From Pithys albifrons albifrons (taxonomy: Eukaryota; Chordata; Aves; Passeriformes; Thamnophilidae), in the NCBI RefSeq assembly GCF_047495875.1, contig NC_092464.1:5428737-5492736 (forward strand): a stretch of DNA of 64,000 nt, in the 5' to 3' direction. Position numbers and translations under genes: made by a program. The notes beneath the pieces are model-generated. The model ran no database searches. It was not told the origin of the DNA and was given only the letters and a program-made list of their open reading frames with translations. Positions 38,741-53,700 of the stretch are shown here, piece after piece (positions within the stretch are counted from its first letter, which is position 1; every line of letters starts with the position of its first letter).

Positions 38741-41700
38741 GGGCCCCCGGGGGTTTCCGCGGGATAACCCCGCTGTCGGGCAGGATGCGGAGAGGTGCCC
38801 CTGCATTCCGCCCCAGGAGCTCTCAGGGCCCTCTCTGTTTCCAGGTACTCCACTGGGCTCAGGATAACGCAGATTTCGTGATCCCCCTCTACTGCTTCGA
38901 CCCGCGGCACTACCTGGGCACCCACTGCTTCGGCTTCCCCAAGACGGGGCCACACCGGCTCCGGTTCCTGCTGGAAAGTGTGAAGGATCTAAGGGAAACG
39001 CTCAAGAAAAAAGGAAGGTAGTTGAGAAAGCACTGTGCAAGTAACATATATTTCTGTTTTCCTGCTCTTTTTCAGCACGTACCTGTGCTGAGTCAAATCA
39101 TGTCAGGTACTCTGAGCTCTGGTGGTGGTTTGTTTCAGAGAGCCACGGACCTTCTCTTGGGTACAGTACGGTCCCATATGTAGCCCCTGTTCAGACGACT
39201 TGCTGTGGTCACTGCACAGGAACAAAGAGCCATCCCGGCTGTGCCATGAGGGGTTTTCCTTTCTTGAACTCACATACCACAGATGAGTGTTAACCTTGAG
39301 TTACCTTGTCCAGAGCACTGACAACTGGGGACATGAACAGCAGTTTTTGAGATGTGGGCAATGACAGTAGCCACTGTGGCTTGCGTTCTTCCTTGTGCCC
39401 AGGAATTTTGCCCAGGAACTGGCTTTAGACTGACCATCATGGATCCTGGCTTCTGAGACTGGAGGATTATGCTTGCTTATGCCCTGTCCCTCTAGACCCA
39501 GTCTCTGGTAGGCTACACTGTGGGAAGGTGGTCTTCAGAGATGCCTCCTTTATTATGCCTTTAGAACCACACTTGGGACAGACCAGAACATGAAGAATCC
39601 ATTACCAGATAACGTCTGCGTTTGCTTAGCAAAAGATCATAGAGTCTTGAAACAGTTTGGGTTGGAAGGGACCTTTAAAGGTCTTTACTCCAACCCCCGG
39701 GAATGAGCAGGGACATCTTCAACAAGAACAGGTTGCTCAGAGTCCTTCGATCTGACCTTGAATGTTTCCAGGAAAAGAGGTGTTTCCATCCACCACCTCT
39801 CTGGGAAGCCTGGGCTTTTCAGTCTCTTTAGTGTGCGAGGATGAAGAGATTCAGTTTTAGGTAACAGCCTGGCTTTGTGCCCAGTCATCCTTTCTAAGGC
39901 ATCCAGAGTGGCAGAAATGTGTTTGACACAAACTAAGCCCCAGGGGCTTGCAGACTCTGTTCAGTGGCTCCCAAAAATGCAGGATAGTGAAATCTTGTCT
40001 CTCTGCCTCCACACATGGTCTGTGCTCTGTTTGAACTGGTACATGGGGGCCTGCCTGGGCTGGGAGTAGGTCCTCCTGTACACATAAATAACAATAATTC
40101 AGGGCAATATTTTGTGTTTGTAGTACCCTGGTTGTGAGGAAGGGGAAGCCAGAAGATGTGATCCGTGATCTGATTACTCAGCTGGGCTCTGTCAGCGCTG
40201 TGGCTTTCCATGAAGAGGTAAGAGAAATACTGAAGTGACATAGTTAAAATTACACTTTGAAGGTTTCTTTCACAACCAAATGGTGATGCAAATCCTGTGT
40301 GTTCAGAGCCTTTCTTGGCCTTGAGGAAACTGGCTAGTTCCTGGAATGGTGTAGAGTGTGGGTGGGAGTCCTTGCTGGGGCAAGACTCAGAGACAGTGTG
40401 TGTGCATCCAAAGGGATGAAGGTAAATGTGGAGATGAGGAAGGAGGGCAAGACAAGGGACCAGAAATGGTGTGCATGTGGGAGCTGGGGCCGTGCAGCCA
40501 CGGTGGCCTCACTGTTTTGTTCTCCTTAGGCCACGCAGGAGGAGTTGGATGTGGAGAAAGGGCTGTGCCAGGTGTGTAGTCAGCACGGGGTGAAGATTCA
40601 GACATTCTGGGCATCCACGTTGTATCATCGGGACGATCTTCCCTTCAGGCCTATCACCAGGTATCACTCATTCCTCCACAGTCCCACTTGTTTCTCACTC
40701 CATTGACCTATTCAGGAGGGCTCCTGGTCATGTAGCCTCACAGGGAAGGGACCCATTAGTCCATCTGTGTTTATAGAACAGTGCTGTTATGCTCAGGTAC
40801 ATCAGGGGGAAGGGGCACATTCATCCCTCTGCACTAGTAGGGTTTCCACTTCAATATCCATAAAGCCAAGGTGAGTGTTTTGAGTGTTTATGGAGGGACT
40901 GGTTTCTCTTTGCCCTTTCTACCAGCACAGTTTGGATACTCACAAAATCTTCACACTCAAAATCCTTGTGACATAGAATTATAGAATTGTTTAAGTTGAA
41001 AAAGACCTTTAAAATCACCATTAATCGAGCACTGCCAAGCCCACCACTAAACCATGTCCCCAAGTGCCACAACTACACTTTTAATACCTCCAGGGATGGT
41101 GACTCAACCATTTATCCAGGCAGCCTGTTCGATTCTTCATCACCCTTTCAGGGAAGAATTTTCCCCTAATATCCAATCCAAACCTTTCCTGGCATAACTT
41201 GAGGCCATTTCTTCTTGTGCTGTCACTTGTCACCTGGGAAAAAAGGCCAACCCCCACCTGGCACACTGGCTCCTTTCAGGGAGTTGTAGGGAACAATAAG
41301 GTTCCCCCTGAGCCTCCTTTTCTCTAGGCTGAGCCCCTGCCAACTCCCTCAGCCACTCATCACCAGACCTGTGCTCCAGATCCTTCCCCAGTTCCATTCC
41401 CTTCTCTGGACATGCTCCAGCCCCTTAAAGTCTTTCCTGTAGTGAGACGCCCAGAACTGAACCCAGGATTTGAGGTGCAGCCTCACCAGTGCCAAGTACA
41501 GAGGGGTGTTCACTGCCCTGGTCCTGCTGGCCACACTTGCTGACATTTCTGAGACACTGGCCTGGATTGCTCCATTACCCCATCTGACTGAATGCAGCTG
41601 TCTGTGACAGCAGCCCTTTGCCTGTGGACTCTTCAAGTCGAGTTCTAGTTGATGGAGTTGAATGATTCGTGGTATTCTGTAGAAAGGGTATAAAACAGGG

Positions 41701-44700
41701 CAGAGGAGTCAGGCCATGAAAACGCCTGATACTCTCCTTTGACTGGAAAAGCACCTGAAGGTTGCAGATTTTTACATTGAGGTCAGCCTTGTGTGTTAAT
41801 CAGAAGTCAAGTGAGATAAATCTGGCCCTCATGGACACACCTTAAATTGAAAGGCACAATTTGCATCAGAAGCAGAAAGTAATTGGGCGAAGAACTGAGT
41901 TCCTGAAGGCTGTTAGCCCCGGGGACATTACCTCTATTGTGCCGATCAGGATACAAATAAACAGGCATGACAAACATGTGCTCTGCCCCAGGGGAGCACA
42001 GCCTGGAATGCTAATCCTCCTCCTGTGGAAGGTGTGTGTGTGCTGTGTGCAGGGGCCGAAGCAGCCACCCTGCAGAGACCTGACTGTGCTGTCACCTGTG
42101 CAGGTTACCTGATGTCTACACCCATTTCCGAAGAGCTGTGGAATCCGAGGCGAAGGTCCGGCCGACCCTGCGGATGGCAGATCAGCTAAAGCCTCTGGCT
42201 CCAGGGGTGGAAGAAGGATGTATCCCTACCATGGAGGATTTGGGACAGAAGGGTAAGAAAACTTAATTTGGCAGTTGATTCCATGAAATCCTACTTAGAT
42301 TCTCTTCTTAAATATATCCTACTTAGATCTGTTTTAGAGATATGGTTTTGCAAAATAAATAATTTCCTGCTGCTCCAGATTCCCAGGATCCAGGCATTCA
42401 GCCAAGGTGAAGTAGGTACTTCTGCTGGCTGCACTTGAGCTCTGGTGGTTAATACAAACTAAGCATCTTGCACTGCACAGCATACTCTCCTACAGAAAAG
42501 ATGTCTCCTTGTAAAGATGCAGAGGCAACTAGTGCTCAAGAGATAAATGAAAGACAGTAGATTTACAATAGATGTTAGGAAGAAATCCTTCCTTTGAGGG
42601 TAGTGAAGCACTGGCATAGGTTGCCCAGAGAAGCTGTGGCTGCCCCATCCCTGGAAGTGTTCAAGGATGGGTTGGATGGGGCTTGGAGCAACCTGAGATA
42701 GTCGAAGGTGTCCCTGCCCATGGCAGGGGTGTTGAAATGAGATGAGCTTTAAGGTTCCTTCCAAACCAAACCATTCCATAATTCTGTGATTCTGTGATAT
42801 ATCTCTTACTGAGAATCAAAGCATGGAGTGGTTGCTCTTCAAACTGTAACTAAACTCATGCAGCAAATGAAGGTAAATTTTCTCTGTGGAGGAGAAAACA
42901 TCCTCTTACTGATTTTTAATGTTTGATGTGAGCCTTATTTTAAAAGAAGACCAAACAATCTTTTTTGTCCCCAAAGCAGACATCCCTAGTGCTTAATATC
43001 TCTAGGTTTTAAGCTCCCTACCTTTCCAAGGGTAACAAGATGATGCTGTTTTCTGTGGCAGATTCTGTGACTGATCCACGAACATCCTTCCCGTGCAGTG
43101 GAGGAGAGACCCAGGCTTTAATGAGACTGCAATATTATTTTTGGGACACGGTAACTCTCACATTTCCTTGCCTACATCCTCCCACTTGTACATGTGGCTG
43201 TGCAAGTGGGTGAGGCTGCAATTTTACTTCCTAATATTTCCTTAGCTCCTATATAACACTTCACAAAGGAGGGAATTAGCATTATTTCAGTTTTTCAGAG
43301 AGACAAACTCGACCAAAAAGAAGCCATCCAGGAACTGGGAATGTAAGCCAAATACTTAGGAACCCAGTTTAGTGGCCATCCCTCTGAAGTTCTTTTTTCC
43401 ATTAACTTTTGGGAACTGGGACTAAATTTTAGCTCCTTTACCTTGTTATACCTTTTCTCCTCTCATGTCCCATGCCACCAGCAATGTAGTTCCTCTGTTC
43501 TGGAGCAGTGAAAAGTGGCATGAAGGGGCTGCACTTGCAGTTGGGGCAAGGAACAACCAACCCAAATTCTGGCCACAGTAATAACAGTAGGAGGTTCCTG
43601 TAGTCTGATTTAAAAACTTTCAGCCTATAATTACAGCTACTTCTTGCTCTCTTGCTTTGGTGGAGTGAAGCTGGTGCTGACTGCATTTTATCTGTTCACC
43701 CAGTTTTTGAACTTCTTCTTGGTCTAGTATGAGGAACTGCCTTAAGACACGCTTGCTGATTTCCAACAGCATCAGACCCACCAGCTGTGTGGATAAAGGG
43801 GGAGCATTTCTCCATCTGAGATGGGTTAGGGGTTGTGCTGTGCCCAGTGCCTCAGGGCATCCTTTCAGCTGTGCTGAGGAAGTTCCTGCATTCCTTTGCT
43901 GTTGGGGAGCATTGTCCTGGTTTAACCCCAGGAGGCAGCTCAGCCCTGAGCAGCTGCTCCCTCAGCCCTTGCCAGTGGGGTGGAGGAGAGATTGAGAAGG
44001 GTAAAAGCGAGAAAAGTCCTGGATTGAGGTAAAGACAGTTTAATAGGGAAAGCAAAAGCTGCAGGCAAGGTGAAGTAAGGATTCACTTAATACTTCCCAC
44101 CAGTGGGCCAGTGGTCAGCCATCCCCAGGAAAGCAGGATTCCATCAGGTGTGACAGTTACTTGGGAAGACAAACGGCACCACTCCAAACATCCCCACATC
44201 CTCCTTACCCAGCTCTATGTGCTGAGCGTGACATCTGGTCTGGAACACCCCTTGGGCCAGCTGAGGTCAGCTGTCCTGGCTGTGTCCCCTCCCAACTCCT
44301 TGTGCACCCCCAGCCTGCTCAGGGTGGGGTGGCGAGAGGAGCAGAAAAGGCCTTGAGCCTGTGTGAGGCCTGCTCAGCAATAATGAAAATATCGGTGTGC
44401 TATCAACACTGTTTGTAGCACAAATCCAAAACAGTCCCAGACCAGCTACAATGAAGAACATTAACTCCATCCAAGCCCAAATGAGCACAAGCATGTGTAG
44501 CTTCTACTCTTGGTCAAGCATTAACACAACCAGTGTGGTAAAACCTGTTCCTACTTTTTTGTAATGTAAATATTGTGTTCCCCAGTGTGCTAGAACAGCC
44601 CTTTAGCAATTGTGACCTGTGCAGTGAAGGGGATCAAGGACAGATCAGGCTTCCCTATGTCCCCTGCATTGTCCATGGAGTGCTCAGGAAATGGAAAATC

Positions 44701-47700
44701 TGCACCTGCTGTAAATGTGGGCACAGAAAGAGCAGTGATCTGGGTTCCTGCAGCTGAGAGTTGGGTGCTGTCAGATTCTCAAACCCAAACACGCAGCCAC
44801 ATGGACGGGGAGCTGGCCTGTTCCACTGGTGCCTGTAAGTGCATTATTGATGCAGAGTCAGGCAGCAATGGGCAGGGAGCAACACAGCCGGGTGCTTGTA
44901 GAAAGAAACACAGGCTGAACCGGGGAGCACAGCTTGTGACACTCATCCCAGAGCTCCAATGGAAACTGTTGGCCTGATAAATTCCTGTGCGCTGGAGGCA
45001 GGAATTTGGCAGCTGTGTAATCCTTGCAGGCAGCCATGAGAGGGAGCCCAGCCCTGCCAGATTGCTCTGCTCCAGAAGGAAAGAAAACATATTTAGCAGG
45101 TTGTTTGTAAAGTATTCAAACCTTTTGTTCTTCTGCTCCAACAGAACCTGGTCACATCTTACAAGGAGAGTCGGAATGGGCTGGTGGGAATGGATTACTC
45201 AACGAAATTTGCACCATGGTAAAGACTTTTGTTGTGAGACTGGAAACTCCTTTTCTGCTCCTATCCCAAAATAATGTTACCTGTCTGCTTAGTGCTACGG
45301 GACAAGGGTAGGGGTCTAGATGTGATTCCCTGGGAACATTCCTGCAATTAGGAACGGCTGCACTGTAGCAGAACTGTGCCAAGAGCCTGATCTTCTGGGA
45401 GCACCAATGTGGACAGGGCAGTTGGGGGACTCACCACTTGCCTTTGGCTTTGTGCTGTTTTGTGTGTGAGGAGTGGTTGAGAGTAGGCAGGGAAGCAGCA
45501 CAGATTCCATGTGTGGATAGAGTTGTAGCAGAACTCGATCCAGTCCTGCTTTTCTGAATACTGTGGGGCAAGTCGTGTCACCTCATTGCCATTCTCTTTT
45601 TCTGTGGGGTGAAAAGACGTTTCTGATTATTCCTACTGCAAAAGGATCTCTTGTTTGAGTAAATATGTTAACTCCTAATTAGGTGGTTTAGTCTCTGGTG
45701 GTGGAAGGGGCAGAGTTAATTCCAGACTGAAACCGCAGCAGCAGAACCCAGTTCAGCCTAAACTAAGAGCATATGGAGTGTTGTCCTGACAGAATTGCGA
45801 TGTGAAACGATTTTCTGAGCCTGTAACAGGTCAGGATTTCTTGTTTTCAACTAGCGTTGTGCTCTGATGGTTGCAGTGGATGGCTCCATCTGGTGGCACT
45901 TTGGGATCCCAGACAGAATCCCAGGACCTCTGAAGCTGCAGAAGTTTATTTGTGGCCTCCACTCGAGTTTTTCCAAGCTGGCCATTTCCCCAGAGCAGAC
46001 AGCCTTGATCAGCCTGCCCTAAAATGTTCCTCTGTCAGATAATCAAAATCAGAGCTGTTCATATTGCAGCCAGTTGTTTCCATCTCATACTGGCCATTTC
46101 TACGTGTCAGAACTGGTAGACAATTAAGGAAAAACTTTCAGGTTCTTTCTTCCTGTTTTCCAGAGCTGATTAGAACATCAAATGTTTCCATGAGCCATAA
46201 TGGAAATGGCAGTAAAATGCATTTCTAGGAAAATCAAGGTAAAAGTTGCTCCTTATGACCCTACATGATGGGGTTGGAGTCTGCAAGCTCTTTCCTGTCT
46301 GTTTGGAACAAATGGAAGGAGTCCAGTGGGTTGAAATGCCAGAGTGGGGTTTGATTCCCTTGTTTTCCTTCCTGGCCTCAGATTTTCAGCAAAGCCTTCT
46401 GTGGTTGCTCAAATAAGACATTGATGTTCTGCAGGAAAAGGAGCCCTGGCATATAATAAGGGGGTTTGTAGCAAAAGGACAAGTAGGACAGGCAATGCAG
46501 AAGTTGGCATTTGAGATCCGTTTCTGGACTTGTCACTGATGCACTAAGTCACCAGCTGATCAAATCCTTTAGGCAAAATTTGTCAAACTTGTGTGAAATG
46601 ATTTATCTCCATAGCTTGGAGACTCCTGTACCAGTCATATGCTGGGAAGGGGAGGATTTTGATTCTCAGAAGAGAGTTGTCTCTCTTGAAGAGCTGCAAA
46701 GAAGTTACACAACTTGATTAAAGCCATTTGGAAAGTCAGGACAGAACTGCAAACCAAGCAAAACCTTTTAGACAGCAGCTCAGCACAAAACTGCCCCTCA
46801 CTCCCTCTGAGTTGTGAGTCCTGCATGGCATTCAGGACAGAATTCATTCCTCTGCTTTCAGGCTGGCACTGGGCTGCATCTCACCTCGATACATCTATGA
46901 GCAGATCCAGAAGTATGAAAAAGAGAGAGCAGCAAATCAGAGCACATACTGGTATGTCCTTGCACCATCAGCATGGCTTGTTTTCTCTGAACAGGAACCC
47001 AGCATCTCACGCTCAAGAGAGTGATTTGTTAACTCTCTTTAATTAATGTTTGTTTATCCTGTGCCTGCTGCCTCCTTCCTCTGAGTTGCATTGCAGTTCT
47101 GTTTCAGTTTGGATTTATTAGTCTGCCTTTGACACCCAGAGGCTTTAGGCACTTTGTTAGTCAAGATTATGAATGCCAGTTGTCATTATTATTGCTGGGA
47201 AATTGTGGTTCATGATTTTTAAAAACGATTTCAGTAAATCAGCACCATCTGTCTCTGTATTGTTATTATGGGATAAACGAGAAGGAAGAATGATTCACAA
47301 ATATAATCCAAGGGTTTAAGGATATGAGCAAGGTTTCTCCCCAAAGTCTCAGTGTCTGTGTGGTTTGTACAGATCACACGTGTCTGAAAGTGCCATGGCC
47401 TCAGTACAGTCCTTGCTTGGCTGCTTGGCCATGACCACAAAACCAGAGCAGAGAGGAAGAGGGGACTGGACGGTGGGCTTAGTGCATCCCACCTTGTCAC
47501 CTGTGCTCTTCCCCACATCACCACTGGCTGCTCTCCCACCTTGAGGAGTCTGGGGACAGTTGAACTCAGTGTGTCCACCCCTGAGCTGGCCTTGAACTTG
47601 CTCAGATATACCCAGACACTGCGAACCAAAGCCTGGTAGGGAGTTGTGATGAAGAAGCAGGTTCATGTTAGATCCTGGCCTAACACTAGACCTGGATGGG

Positions 47701-50700
47701 AAAAAAGCCCAAACCAGAAAGCCTGTGTAAACTCTAGAGCTGCATATTCATACTGGTTTGTTATATTTGCATCATGTCAAACAGCACAGTTGTTGGTGAA
47801 AAACAGGCAGAATGCTGCCAACAATTCTAGCCAAAATACTCAATTTCATTAAAATTCAGATGACAGATAAAATATCAACATTCTTGAAGTGTGTGTTTGG
47901 GTTTTTTTCCTTCTTCTTCAAAGACAATTAAGAGAGGAAAGATTTCAAGAAATGAACATGCTCATGTTCTTCCATCTAATAGCCAGCCTGGTGGCAGCTG
48001 GGGCACCATGGTGATTTTGGCATTTTAAAGTGATTAATAATTATAGAAATGAATCTGTTGAGTTTCCAGGCACTGCAGTCAATTGTACAGTGAAGTACAG
48101 GTCATGGTGTCTGCACATGAGGGAATCATTGAACCTCAGCATTATGACACTACTTTTTAGCATTTGGACAGTGTCCTGTTTTGCAATGAGATTTTCCAGA
48201 AAGATCTTGTCAGCCTGAACATCAGCTGAGCAGGATATTTCCAATGTGCCTGAGAGCTGAAGCAGATCTGAGAGGCTGAAGTGAGCCTATCACCTAAGCT
48301 CATGAGCTAGAGCACTAAATACCAGTTTTGAAAGGTGTCTTAAGTCCTCTACAAAGGTGATTGCTTAAATCAAGGTAAAGCTCTTAGGAATGTGCTGACA
48401 CTGCTGTTCATGAGGAAGTGTGAAGCTGAATCAGGCCCTCGCCCTGCTCTTTGGAGAATTGCATCCCAGTAGGGATGGGTGAGAAACACATTTCCTGAAA
48501 TTCTGCTCCTGCACTCGGGCTAAGGAAAGTTTCCCAGGTGATTCATGGCAAAGTTTGCTTTCCCTATAGTCATCCAACTGCAAGCCAGGTAAGTAGGGGA
48601 AGGAACTGGTATAGTGGGAAGGTCCATGAAATCGCTCATTATGAATAAACCTCAAGGTGTCAATGATGGGTGCTATGGAAGCAAAATCCTAATTCTGTAA
48701 TTTTATCTGACCCACAGTGAAAAACAGACATGGCTTTATGTTTCAGGGTCCTGTTTGAACTGCTGTGGAGGGATTACTTTCGGTTTGTGGCCCTGAAGTA
48801 CGGCAGGAGGATTTTCTCATTAAGAGGTGTGTTTGAATCACCCTGTTTGGAGAGGAAAGGTACAGTCTTACAACAGGGGAAAGTAAGAGAAGAGATTGTT
48901 GCAGTTATGTTGTCCTTCTTAAATGTTCTCAAAGCAGTTGTGTGACCACCATGGTGCTGGACACTGTGTAGACACTGAGGCCCAAACCTGATTAGATATG
49001 GGGAGTATTATTAACACTTGTCCATGGGAAACAGCAGCACAGTAAGAGAGAAGATGCTGTTTCCAGAGACATTCCACCTTTAAGAAGAGTCCAGTCTTCA
49101 AGCTTGCCCATGTTCACTAGAGAATCTGGGACAAGGCAGGAACTGACCCAGGAGTGTGAAACTCAGGAAACCAGATACTCTTTCTGGGTCACACAACATA
49201 GGAATGAGAGTGAGATTCAGCTCCAGCTCCAGTGACTGATGTGCAGGAGTCTGCACATGCAATGAGGATCCAAACTCTCCATGCCAACATAAAGATCAGT
49301 CCATGTGTCTGGAAACCTTACAGGTGATGCCTGTGCTGTTCTCCAGGTGGCACAGCTGCCCACACCTAAGCAGACAGCACTGCTTTAGATGCCCTGGGTC
49401 AGTGCCTGGCATCCAGCTGCAGCTGCAGAGAAACACATCTGCCAGGCCTGTGTGGCTGGTTTGATAGCACTGGATATCTGCAGCTAGAGCTGAGTTGCCC
49501 CTGCTGCCTCCATTTCACTGTACAGACTGCAATTGCCACTGGATCCTGTAAACATGAAATAATCCCCCTCATCTGTTCCTACTCCACTGTTATCTGGGTC
49601 TTTTGCCACACAATTCTGGGTTTAGTATCTGCTACAAAATCAGATTTCACATAAATATTGTCCTGGAGTAAAACTGAAAAACAATACTATCTTGGGCCAG
49701 AGCACCTCTCTGGCCACTCTCTGCCAATTTGAGTTGGTTTTAATTTAAAAAAATAAAAAGAACAAACATCAACAAAACCAATAATGAAAATCTGCTAGGG
49801 CTTGAGCATCTTGTGTAGGTAAAAGACACCCCTTTGCAACACTTGAAGAATGGATTGTCCCTAAACCTTTGCAGAAGATTTGTAATGGCACTGAGAGGAC
49901 AAACTTCACCCTAACACCTTGTGTCAACCAAGGTGCCTCAGGCTGTGGTGATGTGTGAGTAACTGCCTGCGTCAGTATTTCTTCATCAGCAGTTCATTAT
50001 TTTCCTCAACAGGGCTTCAAAGTAAGGAGATTCCCTGGAAAAAGGACCTTCAGCTCTTTGACTGTTGGAAAGGTCAGTCGGAACCACAGGTTTGGCTGGA
50101 TGTGCCTTTGGTTTCCACGTGCCTGCATGTTCCCAGGTGCCCTAAAGCTGGCTCAGGGCTCTGCAGGGAGTTGTCATTTCATCTGGCACCACCAGTGTGT
50201 GAGGGTGTGTGCAGGATATTTGTCTTCCCTTCCCAAACTGAGCACTGTACATGAGCAGGACCACAGGGTGTCATGAGTGGCCAGGTTCTGCAGTTAGATT
50301 TTCCTGGCCACGAGGAAGTGTTTGTCACCTGCTGGTCCCTTCTGTTTAGTCACACACAGGCTGACCAGCCCTTCTTATCAGTGTTTGATTGCCATGCCTG
50401 CTACATTTGGTTCTTTTGTTTGGTTTTGGTTGCAAGGTTAAAACAGAATTACTCACATTGTTTGTAATCCCACAGCCTTTTCTTTAGCCTGTATATTGTA
50501 ACTTGAATAACAAGCGTAAGATCTGAAAATTTAGAGAGATTAACAGATTAAAGCATCAGGATCAGTGAAATACATACCTATGTCTTTTTTCTTGTTAATG
50601 CCACGTGTATCCATTTGCACACAGGCTACAATAAATCACACAGATACAATAAATCTTTTCCTTAACAATAGACAGACTCTCTACTTTTCAGGTACTAAGC

Positions 50701-53700
50701 CCTGGGGATTTGTCCAGTACATCCTTCTATTAGTCACCTGTTAAGAATGTTTCTGTCCTTGGCCCACTATTGTCTATCTACTTATTTCACTCTGCAAAAT
50801 CTCTGCAATCCACCTATTTTTCCAGTCTGAGAATTTTCTGTACCTTGTGGGTTTTTTCTAGCCAAAAATTCTCCTCATCTTAATTTTCAGTATGATTTCC
50901 CATTTAATTTCCAGTGGATCTCAGTGGCTGCACTCCATCTAAACCTCACTGAAATCCCTCCCTGTAGATGTGCACTGGCACTGTCTTGGGTAGCTGTGAA
51001 TGCAAGACCCCACCAGGTTGGTTTAGGAGTGCCCAAAAATGTCCTCCTGTCCCAGCACTGTCTTTTGTCTCTGCAGAGGGCAAAACTGGGGTTCCTTTTG
51101 TGGATGCCAACATGAGAGAGCTGAATGCCACGGGGTTCATGTCGAACAGAGGGCGGCAGAACGTCGCCAGCTTTCTCGCCAAGGACCTGGGCCTGGACTG
51201 GAGGATGGGGGCAGAATGGTTTGAATACCTGCTGGTAAGACTGAACTCTTTGTGCATCCAGAGTTGTTTGTGCTCCCTGCCCTGAGTGACAGGCAGGAGA
51301 ACAGCTCTGACTAAGAAGGAAGGATACAGATGATCAGTAATTTTCAGGCTGATCTAAGTCCATGTATGCGCTGCTTGCAGGGTATGAACTTCCCTAAGCT
51401 CTCATAAGTAAAAGGAACTTTGCCACAGTGAAGCTGAGATGTAGCTTGAAAGTTTGCAATAATACTTTGATCCTCTACATCGGGTTTTAGCCAGAGATCC
51501 ATCACACTTGAGAAAACTTTCAAACATATATTATGTTAACAGTGCTCTGATTTGGTCACCCCAGAGGCTGGGGAGAAGGGCAGCCCAGAAATAGAACATA
51601 AAGAGAAATGTGTGCTGGCACAGTGTCTTTGCATTGATTGCTGTGGACAGGGAAGCCATCTAGTCAAGAACAGGCAAGTATGGACAATAGCTGGATCAGC
51701 TTCCAGAGAGCTCCACCCTGGCTGGAGGCATCCTTCATTCTAGGGAGTTACAGGCTTCCCTGCCAATTGGAGCACCAATTCCTGTCTCATATATCAATCA
51801 GCAGCTGTGCAAACTCAGTTAAATGGCTGGGTCACTTCTCTGACCTCAGTCCCCATAGAGTTTTTGGGTAGTGACTGAAAAAGGCCAAGTACATCACCCT
51901 CACATTAAAGACCTTGTCTGTGGGATACCAGAGGCTTCTGGTGATCAGGGAACTACTCAGTGGGAGTACTGGAGGGACAGAAAACCCAGTCACCTCACCA
52001 TTATCTGCAATTAAAAGAGCTTTTTTTCATGAATGTAGATTTTTTTTTGAGCTTCCTTGGAGCTGGGCTCTGACGTGCCTTTGGCTTCAGGAGGAAGATC
52101 TGGGTGCTCTTCCCACAGCAGTGCTGTGAGCAGCAGTGGGCTTGCACAAAAACACTGTATAGGACTTCAGGATCCTCCAGACAGGGGTGTTAGTAGCTCC
52201 ATGCAGTGCTGCTCTTCCAAATAAGAGCAGGAGCCCTGCAGGTCCTATTCTGTAAGTGAGGAAGATCTGGAAGATCTCACTCTAAAAAGATGCTCCCTGT
52301 ATAACCTACATTTACTCCTACAGACATGGGTGTTCACAGCCTTGCTGGAAGGAGGATTTAACACCCTGCACTGGCCCTTTCACCTCAGGAAGCCCGAGGT
52401 GCTGATGGCCACTCTAGGCTGGTGTGGCACAGGCTGATCCTTGTGCCCTTCTGTCCCATCCTTTCAGCTTGTGTCAGACAGCTCTGTAACTGTAACCTGA
52501 GGGAATCTCCAGAGTAGCCTACAGGACACATCAGCTCGGTGGGGGACATGTGGCTCTAGAGGGTAGCAGCCCACAGAGAGCTAAAACTGATCTCACTTGG
52601 CCCTAAAAAAAGAAAGCAATACCTATTTCACCCCTGATACTGCCAGCAAAGGCCCACCAAGTGTTTGTGTGTGCCATCCACACCACAGGGCAGGGAGACT
52701 GAGGCACAAGCTCCCCACAACCCGCTGAAGCAGTGAAAGGCCAGAGACTTCTGGTGTCCTGAACAGAGAATATCTCAGCTCTGACTTCATTGATTTCATT
52801 CAAAGGGTCAGGCCCCAAGGAAAGGCAGAGAAGCAAACAGAAGAGAATGCCAGGAAGGGGCAAGGCTAAAGGGGGAAATGAGCCTGCCTCCTCCAGTCCC
52901 CCTTGGATTTGCCCTTGCCTCCCACACACACTTTGCTGCATGTTAATCAAACAATCAAGCCTCCCATGGCATCTTTCTTCCCCTCATCTCAGGGGCTGGA
53001 GGAGGTGCTGCTGGGGAGGGGAAGCCTGGTGCACAGGGAGCAAGGCTGGCTGCTGATCACCCTGATCCTGGCACTTGGCTAGCTCTGCAGGGAAAGGGAA
53101 TTTGGCAAACCCCATTCCCTGTGCCTTCTGCTATCCAAGTGCATTGAGCTTCTTGCTTTAAGGGGTAGCTGGGATTTTGGAATCATCCCTGTGTGGACTG
53201 GTTGCTTCTGTGACTGCAGTAAAGGGAGAACAGCACTGAACCAGCTCTTTTTGCCATAGCCGCTTTTTTTGCACCACAGACACCCCTCCCAGGAATGCTC
53301 AGAGATCCCACACTCTCTTTCTTTGCTGTCACTTCCACTCCCCTCCTGAGTGAGGTTTGAATTGTCCTGCAACTGAAAAATTCTGGTGTTGGATTTAAGC
53401 ACCCTGCCCAGCTGAAGAGCACTTAGATGTTGGACCATGTTCTGCTAGTTCTAGAAGCCTTGCTCTGTTTTACAGAAGCATCCTTGAGAGCTTTTTATTT
53501 GTTTAGATGAGTAATAACTTGATGATGGGAGAAAGCTGCAATGTTTGCATCATTTGCATCTTCATACACACTATGTGATCACTGTGCACAGTCTGAATAT
53601 GAATTTTCACCAATCTACCTAATAAGATCTGCTGAGATGATTCTGTCAGTCTGTGTTGTCTGGGTAATTAGTCAGGAAGAATTTTCTCATGTATTTGAAA

